Of a stretch of DNA of 34,726 nt, positions 1 through 7,828 are shown piece after piece (the stretch's first letter is position 1; every line of letters begins with the position of its first letter). The position numbers were made by a program, and so were the translations under genes. The notes beneath the pieces were generated by a model. The model worked only from the letters and a program-made list of their open reading frames with translations. It ran no database searches and was not told where the DNA came from. Source of the stretch: JAWVEV01 sp033856535. Lineage in GTDB: Bacteria; Actinomycetota; Thermoleophilia; Miltoncostaeales; Miltoncostaeaceae. Where the stretch lies: NCBI GenBank assembly GCA_033856535.1, contig JAWVEV010000043.1, forward strand, positions 1-34,726, written 5' to 3'.

Positions 1-73
1 GACCCCGAAAAGTCTCGCGCGCTGCGGCCGGGGCGCACAACCCGACCCCCTCAGGGGCATCTCAAAGGGGGGC

Positions 74-79
74 TATGAT
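74..79 (+). promoter_or_regulatory. Candidate -10 element of the sigA gene
   Basis: The hexamer TATGAT matches the housekeeping -10 consensus at five of six positions and lies 47 nt before the sigA ATG. No convincing -35 hexamer is visible at the expected distance. A 6-bp hairpin (CGTGCC, loop TCTC, GGCACG, positions 83-98) lies in the resulting leader; whether it has a role is unknown. Confidence 0.5.
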
Positions 80-126
80 GTTCGTGCCTCTCGGCACGTG
101 CCACAGCGCAAGCGGTAAGGAGAAGG

Positions 127-1236
<1,110 letters not shown>

Positions 1237-1283
1237 GCGCACCGGCGGAGGCGGCACCGGCGCAGCCCACCAGGTGAGGGAGA

Positions 1284-1307
1284 CCCGGCGCCGGCGCGGC
1301 GCCCGGG
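1284..1307. terminator. GC-rich hairpin between convergent genes
   Basis: CCCGGCGCC and GGCGCCCGGG form a 9-bp stem (one bulged G) with a five-base loop in the 162-bp gap between sigA and the convergent ECF sigma gene. No T tract follows on either strand. A terminator role is inferred from position and stability. The rest of the gap, 1237-1398, shows nothing else recognisable. Confidence 0.4.
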
Positions 1308-1398
1308 CAGTGTTCCGCGCCGGCGCGAGGCCTGCGGGAGGTGCGCGACCACCTTCCGCATCACCTATGACGCGCGGCGGCCCCCGGGGTCGGGTCGA

Positions 1399-3180
1399 TC
1401 AGGCCCCGTTCGCGGATCCCTTGCCGGTGCCCTGGCCCTTTCCCTGACCGCCGGAGGACGCGGGGGCCGTCGCCCCCTGGGCAATTCCGCCGCGGTCGGC
1501 GTTCGCATTCGCGTTCGCGGAGTTGTTCCCGTTCGCGGATCCGCTTCCGTTTCCGTTCCCCTTCGCGGGGGTGGCCTCAGGAGCCGGTGGCGCCGGCTCC
1601 TCGGCGATCGTGGTCACGGGTTCCGCGTCCTCGCCCTGGTTGTTCTGGGGCTTCGCGATCCCGCCCTTGGCGGCGCCGTTGGCCGCGCCGTTTCCGCCCT
1701 GGGCTCCGGAGGTCGCGGGCGGACCGGCGGGGGCTTCCTGCGCCCCGTCGCCGCCCTCGCCCTGGTCCTCGTCCTCCTGCCCGCCGGCGGGAGGGGGCGG
1801 CGACGGCAGCTCGAACGCCCCATCCTGGTCGCCGTCCTCGTCCCGCTGCATCTCGCGCGTCGTCGGGCGGTCCTTGGCGAGCTCCTGGGCGTCGCCGCCC
1901 TGCCCGTCCTCGTCCTCACGCGCCGACGGAGGCGCGGACGCCTCGGCGGCCTCGCCCTGGTCGTCCTCGCCGCCGGTCCACTCGGACGGGCCGGGCATGC
2001 CCTCGTTCTCACCCGAAGCGCCGGAGTCGTCCCGCTTCGGGGCCAGGTCGGCGTGCGCCGTGCCGCGCACGGGTGCGCCCAGCTCGCCGCCCACCGGCGC
2101 CGCCGGCGTGGTCAGGGGGGCCGCGCCGGTCGCGGTTGCGACGAGGGGCGGGATCACGACGCCGTGGTTCGCGCCGGTCACGGGGGCGGTGCTGAAGGCC
2201 GGCACGACCGCGGTCCCGCCGACGAGGGCGGTGGACCCGAGGATCGCCACCTGCGCGATCAGCCCGGCCCCGGCGCCCGCTCCGACCCCCGCCGTCGCGC
2301 CCGCGGCGGCGGCACCGACGGCGGCTCCGCCCGCCGCGGCGCCGATCCCCCCGCCGCCCGCCGCGGCGCCGATCGCCCCCGCTCCGGTCGCGGCCGCCCC
2401 GCCGACGGCGGCGAGCAGCTCGTGCAGCGCCATCGCGGGCAGCATCGGCGCCAGCGCGGCGAGCCGCACGGGCCGCGTGCGCATCGCCTCCTGCCAGCTC
2501 GCGCAGGCCGGGCAGGCCCGCACGTGCGCCTTGATGCCGCGCCCGCGGACCACCCGGCGATCGCCGTCGGACAGCGTCCGCTGCACCCGGTGGCAGGCCA
2601 TCTCGCGGCCGGCGGCCAGGTCGTGCAGGGCGAGGCGCGCGTTGTAGATGAGCTGCTTGACGATCGCGGCGTCCTCGCCGATCGCCCGCCCGATCTCCTC
2701 GTGACCGAGGCCGCCCAGCTCGCGCATCACCAGCGCCGCGCGCTGGCCCTCGGAGAGCTGCCCGAGGTCCTGGCGCAGCTGGCGGAGGTCGGCCGCGACC
2801 TCGCTGCGCTCCTCGACCCCGCCGGGGGCCGGCTCGAGCCCGGTCAGCGCGGCGAGGGGGTCGGCCGGGCGCCGGCGGAGCACGCTCACGCAGGCGTTGT
2901 GGGCGATCCGGTAGAGCCACGGCCGCAGCGACACCTCGGGCCCGTCGGGGTCCGAGAGCGTCTGGAAGGCCGCGAGCATCGTGGCCTGGTAGGCCTCCTC
3001 GGCGTCCTCCCGCTGCCGGACGATCGAGTGGCAGTACCGGTGCAGCGGGTCGCGGTACCGCGCGTAGACCTCGTCGAAGGCGCGCTCGTCGCCCTCGCGC
3101 ACCATCGACGCCAGCTCCTCGTCGGTCGCCCGGTCCAGGGGGACCGGGGCCCATGCGCGCCGGGGAGAGGCGGAGATCAT
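1399..3180 (-). CDS. ECF-type sigma factor with C-terminal zinc anti-sigma-like motif and long disordered tail
   Basis: A 593-residue protein. The N-terminal 190 residues are a complete ECF sigma factor: sigma2 at about 15-100 (FDEVYARYRDPLHRYCHSIV, then PWLYRIAHNACVSVLRRR) and sigma4 at about 135-190 (LSEGQRAALVMRELGGLGHEEIG). A C/H-rich stretch follows, with C196-H197 and H219-x3-C223-x2-C226, the spacing of the zinc-binding anti-sigma (ZAS/zf-HC2) motif. Next comes a hydrophobic Ala/Gly-rich segment (about 240-330) that could cross the membrane, then about 260 residues rich in Asp/Glu, Gly, Asn and Pro with no expected fold. Ordinary ECF factors are about 180-200 residues. ATG 3180 is chosen because TACCGT lies 6 nt upstream and there is no Shine-Dalgarno sequence; an in-frame GTG at 3240, inside the upstream gene, is an alternative. 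It lies 46 bp after the CMD-family gene on the same strand. I infer a sigma factor carrying its own control domain; what it senses is unknown. Confidence 0.88.
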   Translation of the reverse strand: MISASPRRAWAPVPLDRATDEELASMVREGDERAFDEVYARYRDPLHRYCHSIVRQREDAEEAYQATMLAAFQTLSDPDGPEVSLRPWLYRIAHNACVSVLRRRPADPLAALTGLEPAPGGVEERSEVAADLRQLRQDLGQLSEGQRAALVMRELGGLGHEEIGRAIGEDAAIVKQLIYNARLALHDLAAGREMACHRVQRTLSDGDRRVVRGRGIKAHVRACPACASWQEAMRTRPVRLAALAPMLPAMALHELLAAVGGAAATGAGAIGAAAGGGGIGAAAGGAAVGAAAAGATAGVGAGAGAGLIAQVAILGSTALVGGTAVVPAFSTAPVTGANHGVVIPPLVATATGAAPLTTPAAPVGGELGAPVRGTAHADLAPKRDDSGASGENEGMPGPSEWTGGEDDQGEAAEASAPPSAREDEDGQGGDAQELAKDRPTTREMQRDEDGDQDGAFELPSPPPPAGGQEDEDQGEGGDGAQEAPAGPPATSGAQGGNGAANGAAKGGIAKPQNNQGEDAEPVTTIAEEPAPPAPEATPAKGNGNGSGSANGNNSANANANADRGGIAQGATAPASSGGQGKGQGTGKGSANGA

Positions 3181-3186
3181 CCAGCG

Positions 3187-3192
3187 ACGGTA
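3187..3192 (-). promoter_or_regulatory. Candidate leaderless -10 (TACCGT) of the ECF sigma gene
   Basis: On the minus strand TACCGT fits TAnnnT and ends 6 nt before the ATG, which would put the transcript start at or next to the start codon. No Shine-Dalgarno sequence precedes this ATG. The element lies in the gap after the CMD-family gene, so the sigma gene may have its own promoter. Confidence 0.5.
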
Positions 3193-3226
3193 GCCGGAGG
3201 CCCCCCGCGCCGCGCCCCGCGCGCGG

Positions 3227-3601
3227 TCAGGCCGGGCCACTCCCTTCGGCGAGGACCTCCTCGGCCGCCTCCAGGGCGGACCAGGCCGCCGGGAAGCCCG
3301 CGAGGCCCGCGACCATGTGGATGGTCTCGCGGATCTCGTCCGGCGTGACGCCGGCGCCGAGCGCCCCGCGGACGTGCCAGGCGAGCTGGGGAAGGGCGCG
3401 CAGCGTCGCGGTGATCGCGATCGCGACCATCGCCCGGTCGCGCATGCCCAGGCCCGGCCGGCTCCAGAGATCGCCGAAGCCGAACCGCGACGTGAGCTCC
3501 TCCAGGTCCGGCGAGACCGCGCGCCAGCGCTCGATCGTCTCGTCGCCCAGGTACCGCCGCGCGAGCTCCCGCCCGCGCTCGAGCCGCTCGTCCTCGGTCA
3601 T
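3227..3601 (-). CDS. Carboxymuconolactone decarboxylase (CMD) family protein
   Basis: A 124-residue all-helical protein of the CMD/PcaC family. The conserved block is at about residues 55-105 (RDRAMVAIAITATLRALPQL, then WHVRGALGAGVTPDEIRETI). The CxxC redox pair of AhpD-type members is absent, so a peroxidase-reductant role is unlikely. The fit is to the PcaC-like decarboxylase branch, but the substrate cannot be told and no other aromatic-degradation genes are nearby. The ATG at 3601 has a strong AAGGGAGA ribosome binding site, and TACGAT (3631-3636, minus strand) about 29 nt upstream is a plausible -10. The ECF sigma gene follows on the same strand, and the AIM24 gene is divergent across a 91-bp gap. 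Confidence 0.85.
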   Translation of the reverse strand: MTEDERLERGRELARRYLGDETIERWRAVSPDLEELTSRFGFGDLWSRPGLGMRDRAMVAIAITATLRALPQLAWHVRGALGAGVTPDEIRETIHMVAGLAGFPAAWSALEAAEEVLAEGSGPA

Positions 3602-3654
3602 GCGGTCTCCCTTCGTCGCCCGGGCGGCCGATCGTAGCCGCCGCCATTCCCGGC

Positions 3655-3660
3655 TAGTCT
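3655..3660 (+). promoter_or_regulatory. Candidate -10 (TAGTCT) of the AIM24-family gene
   Basis: TAGTCT fits TAnnnT, is preceded by GGC like other putative -10 sites in this window, and lies 32 nt before the AIM24 start codon. The gap between the divergent genes also holds TACGAT on the other strand (3631-3636), so both directions have a candidate. No -35 consensus is seen. Confidence 0.35.
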
Positions 3661-3692
3661 CGCCGCGCAACCGCGCTCTCCGAAGGAGACCC

Positions 3693-4370
3693 ATGGACGT
3701 CATGGTCCGCCATGCCCCGAGCTTCGCCGTCGCCCGCTGCGCCCTGGCCGGCGGCGAGGCGGTCAACGCCGAGTCGGGGGCGATGATGGCCACCTCCGCC
3801 GGCGTCGAGATCGAGTCGTCGATGCGTGGCGGCCTGAAGGGCGCCCTGAAGCGCCAGGTGCTCGGCGGCGAATCGCTGTTCGTGTCGGCCTACACCGCGC
3901 CCGCGGGCGGCGGCTGGGTCGACGTCGCGGCCCGGCTGCCCGGCGACGTGCTGGTGCTCCCGGTCGACGGCGCCGTGAACATCGGCCGGGGCGGCTGGCT
4001 CGCCTCCGACGACGGCATCGAGATCGACTCGAAGTGGGGCGGGCTGAAGAACCTGGCCGGCGGGGAGGGCGGCTTCCTCGTGCGCGCCACCGGTCGCGGG
4101 ACCGTCGTGATCGCCGCGTACGGGGCGATCGACCTCGTCGAGCTCGGCGAGAACGACTCGTTCGTGCTCGACTCCGGCCACATGGTCGCCTACGACGACG
4201 GGCTCAGGGTGAGCCTGCGGAAGGTCGCCAAGGGCCTCGTGCAGACCCTGAAGAGCGGCGAGGGCTTCGTCTTCGAGTTCGGCGGCCCCGGCCGCGTCTG
4301 GACCCAGAGCCGGAACCCGTCCGAGTTCGTGGGCTGGCTCTCGGCCGAGCTGCCCGGGCGGCGCGGATAG
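3693..4370 (+). CDS. AIM24 family (TIGR00266/DUF124) protein
   Basis: A 225-residue beta-rich protein that matches the AIM24/DUF124 family along its whole length. Typical features are the Gly-punctuated blocks SGAMMATSAGVEIESSMRGG and GGLKGALKRQVLGGESLFVS at about 28-70, and DDGIEIDSKWGGLKN near residue 109. Bacterial members form a double-stranded beta-helix-like barrel; some are linked to membrane or stress functions, but the molecular role is not established. There is no signal peptide or membrane segment. The ATG follows GAAGGAGA with 5-6 nt spacing. The efeO-like gene starts 68 bp downstream with its own candidate promoter, so an operon is possible but not required. Confidence 0.9.
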   Translation: MDVMVRHAPSFAVARCALAGGEAVNAESGAMMATSAGVEIESSMRGGLKGALKRQVLGGESLFVSAYTAPAGGGWVDVAARLPGDVLVLPVDGAVNIGRGGWLASDDGIEIDSKWGGLKNLAGGEGGFLVRATGRGTVVIAAYGAIDLVELGENDSFVLDSGHMVAYDDGLRVSLRKVAKGLVQTLKSGEGFVFEFGGPGRVWTQSRNPSEFVGWLSAELPGRRG

Positions 4371-4389
4371 GTCCACCGACCTCGTCAGA

Positions 4390-4408
4390 TTCGGTTAGCC
4401 TTTCGCCG
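4390..4408 (+). promoter_or_regulatory. Possible iron-box-like sequence / -10 element before efeO
   Basis: This 19-bp stretch contains GGTTAGCCT, which equals a half-site of the DtxR/IdeR iron box, and matches the full 19-bp consensus at about 12 positions; the right half is poor. TAGCCT (4396-4401) also fits a -10 hexamer. Placement directly upstream of an iron-uptake operon makes iron control reasonable, but the match could be simply a promoter. Confidence 0.3.
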
Positions 4409-4438
4409 TTTTGGCGGACGGGCGACGAGAGGACGGGG

Positions 4439-5521
4439 ATGGCTGCAGGGGGCGAGGGGAGGCGGCGCGGCCGCATGCTGGCGGTGTTCGCGATGCTGGC
4501 GGCGGCGGTTGCGCTGCTCGCCGCGAGCTGCGGTGACGACGACGGGGCCGACGTCCGCAACGTCGGCACGGACTGCGCCAGCGCGAGCGGATCGGCCGGC
4601 GGCAGCGCGAGCGGCTCGGCGTCGGGCTCGGCGTCCGGCTCCGCCAGCGGCTCGGCCGGCGGCGCCTGCGCGAGCACCTCGACCTCCGGGTCGGGCAGCG
4701 GCATCTCCGAGGAGGAGATCGAGGGCGGCAAGGCCGGCAGCGCGGCCGTGCAGGCCGCCGTGGCGAGCTACGGCGAGCAGGTCCAGCGCGACGCCGCCGA
4801 CCTCGTCCGGCTGACGACGGTCTTCACCGACGCCGTCCGCGCCGGCGACCTCGGCGCCGCCAAGGCCGCCTACGCCCCGTCCCGCGTGCCGTGGGAGAAG
4901 ATCGAGCCGATCGCCGGCCTGATCCCGAACGTCGACGGGGCCGTCGACTCCCGCGTCGACGACTTCGCCGGCGTTGACGACCCCGCCTTCACCGGCTGGC
5001 ACCGCCTGGAGTACCTCCTTTTCGAGGAGGGCACGACGGCCGGCGGGGCGAAGTTCGCCGACAAGCTCGACGCCGACCTGGCCGACCTGCGGAAGGAGCT
5101 CAAGACCCTGAAGATCCCGCCCGTCGCGATGGCGCTCGGCGCCGCGGAGCTCATCGAGGAGGTCTCCGAGGGCAAGATCACCGGCGAGGAGGACCGCTAC
5201 TCGAAGACCGACCTCTGGGACTTCGACGGCAACGTCCAGGGCGCCCGGACCGTGGTGGATCTGCTGAAGCCGGCCCTGACCGAGGCCGACCCGGCGCTGT
5301 ACGACCGGATCGAGAAGGGCCTCGGCGAGCTCGAGCGCAGCCTCGAGCCGCTGCGCCGGGGCGACGGTTTCGTGCCCTTCTGCACCGAGAACGACCCCTA
5401 CCCGAGCCCCATCTGCACCGGCACGACGGTGACCCCGGACCAGATCGACGAGCTCAAGGCCGAGCTCGCCGGCCTGTCCGAGGACCTCGCCCTCGTCCCC
5501 GGCGCGCTGAAGCTCAAGTAG
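4439..5521 (+). CDS. efeO: Iron-uptake lipoprotein EfeO/EfeM (imelysin-type M75 domain)
   Basis: A 360-residue exported lipoprotein. A hydrophobic signal (about 12-30) ends in LLAAS with lipidation at C31. Residues about 46-88 are a low-complexity Ser/Gly/Ala linker. The M75/imelysin-like all-helical domain follows, with GWHRLEYLLF near residues 186-195, including the H188-x2-E191 motif proposed to bind metal, and VPWEKIEPI near 150. The N-terminal cupredoxin domain of E. coli EfeO is missing, so this is the shorter EfeM-like form. In the family this protein works with the permease EfeU and the peroxidase EfeB in ferrous/ferric iron uptake outside the membrane. The ATG is chosen because it begins the signal peptide and follows GAGAGGACGGGG. 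efeB starts 4 nt after the stop. No efeU is seen in the window. Confidence 0.9.
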   Translation: MAAGGEGRRRGRMLAVFAMLAAAVALLAASCGDDDGADVRNVGTDCASASGSAGGSASGSASGSASGSASGSAGGACASTSTSGSGSGISEEEIEGGKAGSAAVQAAVASYGEQVQRDAADLVRLTTVFTDAVRAGDLGAAKAAYAPSRVPWEKIEPIAGLIPNVDGAVDSRVDDFAGVDDPAFTGWHRLEYLLFEEGTTAGGAKFADKLDADLADLRKELKTLKIPPVAMALGAAELIEEVSEGKITGEEDRYSKTDLWDFDGNVQGARTVVDLLKPALTEADPALYDRIEKGLGELERSLEPLRRGDGFVPFCTENDPYPSPICTGTTVTPDQIDELKAELAGLSEDLALVPGALKLK

Positions 5522-5525
5522 GCCG

Positions 5526-6779
5526 ATGACGCGCCGCCTCTCCCGTCGCGCCTTCCTCGCCGGCGCGGGCTCCACCGCCCTCGCGGGCAGCGCCCTGCTG
5601 GCCGGGTGCGGCGGGAGCGGCGGCACCGGCGCCGCCGGCGCCGCCGGCGCCGCCGACGGCGGGATCGAGGCGACGTTCCTGCCCTTCCGGGGCGCGCACC
5701 AGACGGGGATCGCCGCGCCGGCGCCGGCGGCGTCGCTCATGGCGGCGTTCAAGGTGCTGGCGCGCGACAAAGACGACCTGCGCCGGGTCTTCGAGGACCT
5801 GACCGACGAGATCGAGGGCCTCATGTCCGGGCGGCCGCCGGTCGTGCGCGACCCGGCCTACCCGCCGTCCGACTCGGGCGTGATGGGCCCCCACCCGGCG
5901 CCCGACGACCTGTCGGTGATCGTCTCGGTCGGCGCGTCGCTCTTCGACGGCCGGTACGGCCTGGGCCCCAAGCGCCCGCGCGAGCTGGTGACGATGCCGT
6001 TCCTCGCCAACGACCGGCTCGACCCCGACCGCAGCCACGGCGACCTGCTGCTGACCGTCCAGGCCGGCCACCTCGAGACCGCCCTCTTCGCGCTCCGCCA
6101 GCTCATGCGCCGCACGCGCAGCACGCTGGTGCTGCGCTGGGTGCTCGACGGCTTCTCGCGGCGCTCGGAGCCCGGCGCGAAGACCACCGGCTCGCCGCGC
6201 AACCTGATGGGCTTCGTCGACGGCACGGCGAACCTGCGCGCCGACGACGACGCCCAGCTCGACCGGCACGTCTGGGTGGGCGCCGGCGACGGCGAGCCCT
6301 CCTGGGCGGCCGGCGGCTCCTACCAGGCGGTGCGGGTGATCCGCATGCTGGTGGAGTTCTGGGACCGCACCCCGCTCGCCGAGCAGGAGGCGATCATGGG
6401 CCGGGACAAGGCCAGCGGCGCGCCGCTCGGCCTCCAGCACGAGACCGACGACCCGGACTACGGCTCCGACCCCGACGGCGCGCGCATCAAGCTCGACGCC
6501 CACATCCGGCTGGCCAACCCGCGCACGCCCGGCACGGAGAAGAGCCTGATCCTGCGCCGCGGCTTCTCGTACGCGCGCGGCTACGACCGGGCCGGGCGGC
6601 TCGACCAGGGGCTGGCCTTCGTCAGCTACCAGCGGAGCCTGAGGGACGGCTTCCTGGCGGTGCAGGCGCGCCTGACCGGCGAGCCCCTCGAGGAGTACAT
6701 CCTCCCCGAGGGGGGCGGCTTCTTCTTCGCGCTCCCCGGCGTGGCCGAGGGCGGCCGCCTGGGCGCCGGCCTGGTCTAG
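5526..6779 (+). CDS. efeB: Deferrochelatase/peroxidase EfeB (DyP-type heme peroxidase)
   Basis: A 417-residue dye-decolorizing-type heme peroxidase with a twin-arginine signal (SRRAFLAG, residues 6-13) and a lipobox-like LLAGC ending at C28, so it is probably exported folded with heme and perhaps lipid-anchored. The DyP signature GFVDGTAN is at 229-236 with catalytic Asp at 232. The probable proximal heme ligand is H326 in DAHIRLANPR, and the conserved distal Arg is in RRGFSYARGYD near 344. In EfeUOB systems this enzyme acts on ferrous iron or heme outside the membrane. It starts 4 nt after efeO, implying translational coupling. Its TAG stop overlaps the stop of the convergent SodC-like gene at a shared CTAG. 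Confidence 0.94.
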   Translation: MTRRLSRRAFLAGAGSTALAGSALLAGCGGSGGTGAAGAAGAADGGIEATFLPFRGAHQTGIAAPAPAASLMAAFKVLARDKDDLRRVFEDLTDEIEGLMSGRPPVVRDPAYPPSDSGVMGPHPAPDDLSVIVSVGASLFDGRYGLGPKRPRELVTMPFLANDRLDPDRSHGDLLLTVQAGHLETALFALRQLMRRTRSTLVLRWVLDGFSRRSEPGAKTTGSPRNLMGFVDGTANLRADDDAQLDRHVWVGAGDGEPSWAAGGSYQAVRVIRMLVEFWDRTPLAEQEAIMGRDKASGAPLGLQHETDDPDYGSDPDGARIKLDAHIRLANPRTPGTEKSLILRRGFSYARGYDRAGRLDQGLAFVSYQRSLRDGFLAVQARLTGEPLEEYILPEGGGFFFALPGVAEGGRLGAGLV

Positions 6780-7249
6780 CGGGCCTTCAGCACCCCGCAG
6801 GCCAGCACGTCGCCGGCGGGCGTCTCGACCTCGACCCAGTAGGTCTCGTCGGCGTCCTTCTCGAAGCCGCGGGCGCGCGCCGTCGCGACCGCGCGGCCCT
6901 TCTTGCTCGAGACGAGCTTGCCGGGCTTCCAGCCGGCGATCGGGGCGTGCTCCTCGTGCTCGTGCTCCTCGTGCGCGGCGCACGGGTCGCCCGGCTCGTC
7001 GGTCTCGTGGATGTGGAACAGGTAGGCGGTCCGGGGGGCCAGGCCGCGCACCACGACGGTGAGGACGTCCCGGCCCTTGCCCGGCTTGTCCAGCAGGCGC
7101 GCCGTTCCGGCGGCACCGCCGCCGTCGGGGGCCGCCAGCTTGGCGGTGTACGCCTCCGCGTGGGAGTGGTGGGCGAGAGCGGCGCCGGCGAAGGCGCCGA
7201 CGCCGACGGCGCAGGCGGCGAGCGATGCGAGCAGGGGACGATGCTTCAC
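6776..7249 (-). CDS. Secreted His-rich SodC-like (Cu/Zn superoxide dismutase fold) protein
   Basis: A 157-residue protein with a Sec signal peptide (about 1-26). The mature part resembles Cu/Zn superoxide dismutase: GLAPRTAYLFHIHE (69-82) equals the SodC GxxPGxHGFHxHE region with HxH at H79/H81, and ACGVLKA near the C terminus equals the SodC RxACGVI strand; C90 and C151 could form the family disulfide. Between them a His/Glu loop (HEEHEHEEH, 93-101) replaces the usual metal loop. The last SodC copper His near the ACGV strand is not visible, so enzymatic activity is doubtful and metal binding is the safer guess. The GTG start is chosen because GAGGAG lies 5 nt upstream. It is convergent with efeB, with overlapping stops. 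Confidence 0.75.
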   Translation of the reverse strand: MKHRPLLASLAACAVGVGAFAGAALAHHSHAEAYTAKLAAPDGGGAAGTARLLDKPGKGRDVLTVVVRGLAPRTAYLFHIHETDEPGDPCAAHEEHEHEEHAPIAGWKPGKLVSSKKGRAVATARARGFEKDADETYWVEVETPAGDVLACGVLKAR

Positions 7250-7355
7250 GGAGACTCCTCGGTCGTGGACGGACCGGACCCTGGGCGTGGGACGGGGCGC
7301 CCACAAGAGAGATTTTTGAGACTCGTTCCTGTTTCTTGCGGAGCGAGCGGGGAGG

Positions 7356-7361
7356 TACCCT
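7356..7361 (+). promoter_or_regulatory. Candidate leaderless -10 (TACCCT)
   Basis: TACCCT fits TAnnnT and ends 6 nt before the GTG of the downstream small gene. The GGAGGT at 7351-7356 is 11 nt from the GTG, rather far for a ribosome binding site, so a leaderless start is the simpler reading. Confidence 0.4.
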
Positions 7362-7367
7362 GGCCGG

Positions 7368-7751
7368 GTGGCCGCACCCGGCGCCCGCCCGCCCATCGTC
7401 CTGCTGCCCCCCGCGCCGCCCTCCGGCCTCGCACCCGACGCCGCCGCGGCGCTCGCCCTCGGCGCGCGGCTCGACGCCGTCGACGCCGCCGCGGCGGTCA
7501 CCGGCGCGCCCGCCTTCGTGCGCGTCGTGATCGAGGACCCGGCCGCCGCCTCCCTCGTCGCCGCGCTCCTGCCCCCCGGCGTCGCGGTTCTCTCGACCCC
7601 GCCCGTCGGCTCCGACGCCGAGCTCCTTCGGCTCGAGGCGGCACCCGCCGCCGACCTCGCCGCCGTCCTCGATCGCGCCGGCGCGCCCTCGCCGGCGCCG
7701 CGCACCTGGCACCTCGCCCACCGCCTGCCGGAGTTGGCACACTCCGCCTGA
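7368..7751 (+). CDS. Hypothetical Ala/Pro-rich protein
   Basis: A 127-residue protein that I do not recognise. It is rich in Ala, Pro and Leu, has no clear signal peptide and no strong membrane segment. Short predicted strands (AFVRVVIED, GVAVLSTPP) alternate with Ala-rich helices, which would suit a small alpha/beta fold. The start is GTG with TACCCT just upstream. Its last codons overlap the left arm of the CIRCE-like element. Codon use, with strong G/C at third positions, matches its neighbours and supports coding. It is the only open reading frame that makes sense in the 7250-7828 gap. Confidence 0.6.
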   Translation: MAAPGARPPIVLLPPAPPSGLAPDAAAALALGARLDAVDAAAAVTGAPAFVRVVIEDPAAASLVAALLPPGVAVLSTPPVGSDAELLRLEAAPAADLAAVLDRAGAPSPAPRTWHLAHRLPELAHSA

Positions 7752-7760
7752 GAGTGCCAA
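7734..7760. promoter_or_regulatory. CIRCE-like operator (HrcA site)
   Basis: TTGGCACAC, nine bases, GAGTGCCAA: the 9-9-9 architecture of the CIRCE element (TTAGCACTC-N9-GAGTGCTAA), with two mismatches in the left arm and one in the right. Seen as a symmetric site, the arms extend to 11 bp with a single mismatch around a 5-base centre. It lies 21 bp upstream of a TATACT -10 and so covers the -35 region of the fmdB-family gene. There is no T tract, so it is not a classic terminator. HrcA binding is inferred from the pattern only. Confidence 0.6.
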
Positions 7761-7781
7761 AAGGCCCCTGACGGAGGCCGC

Positions 7782-7787
7782 TATACT
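7782..7787 (+). promoter_or_regulatory. -10 element (TATACT) of the fmdB-family gene
   Basis: TATACT matches the TATAAT consensus at five of six positions and lies 41 nt before the chosen GTG, leaving a leader of about 35 nt with its own ribosome binding site. The -35 position overlaps the right edge of the CIRCE-like palindrome, which is the expected geometry for repression. Confidence 0.6.
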
Positions 7788-7828
7788 GGCCGGAGCCGTT
7801 TCGTCCTGAGCCACGGGAGAGAGTGCTC

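Noticed and set aside
3227..3601. AhpD-type alkylhydroperoxidase for the CMD-family gene
   Set aside because: The CxxC redox motif is absent.
7734..7760. Intrinsic terminator for the 7368-7751 gene
   Set aside because: The hairpin lacks a T tract on either strand, and the 9-9-9 layout with a -10 just downstream fits an operator better; a dual role cannot be excluded.
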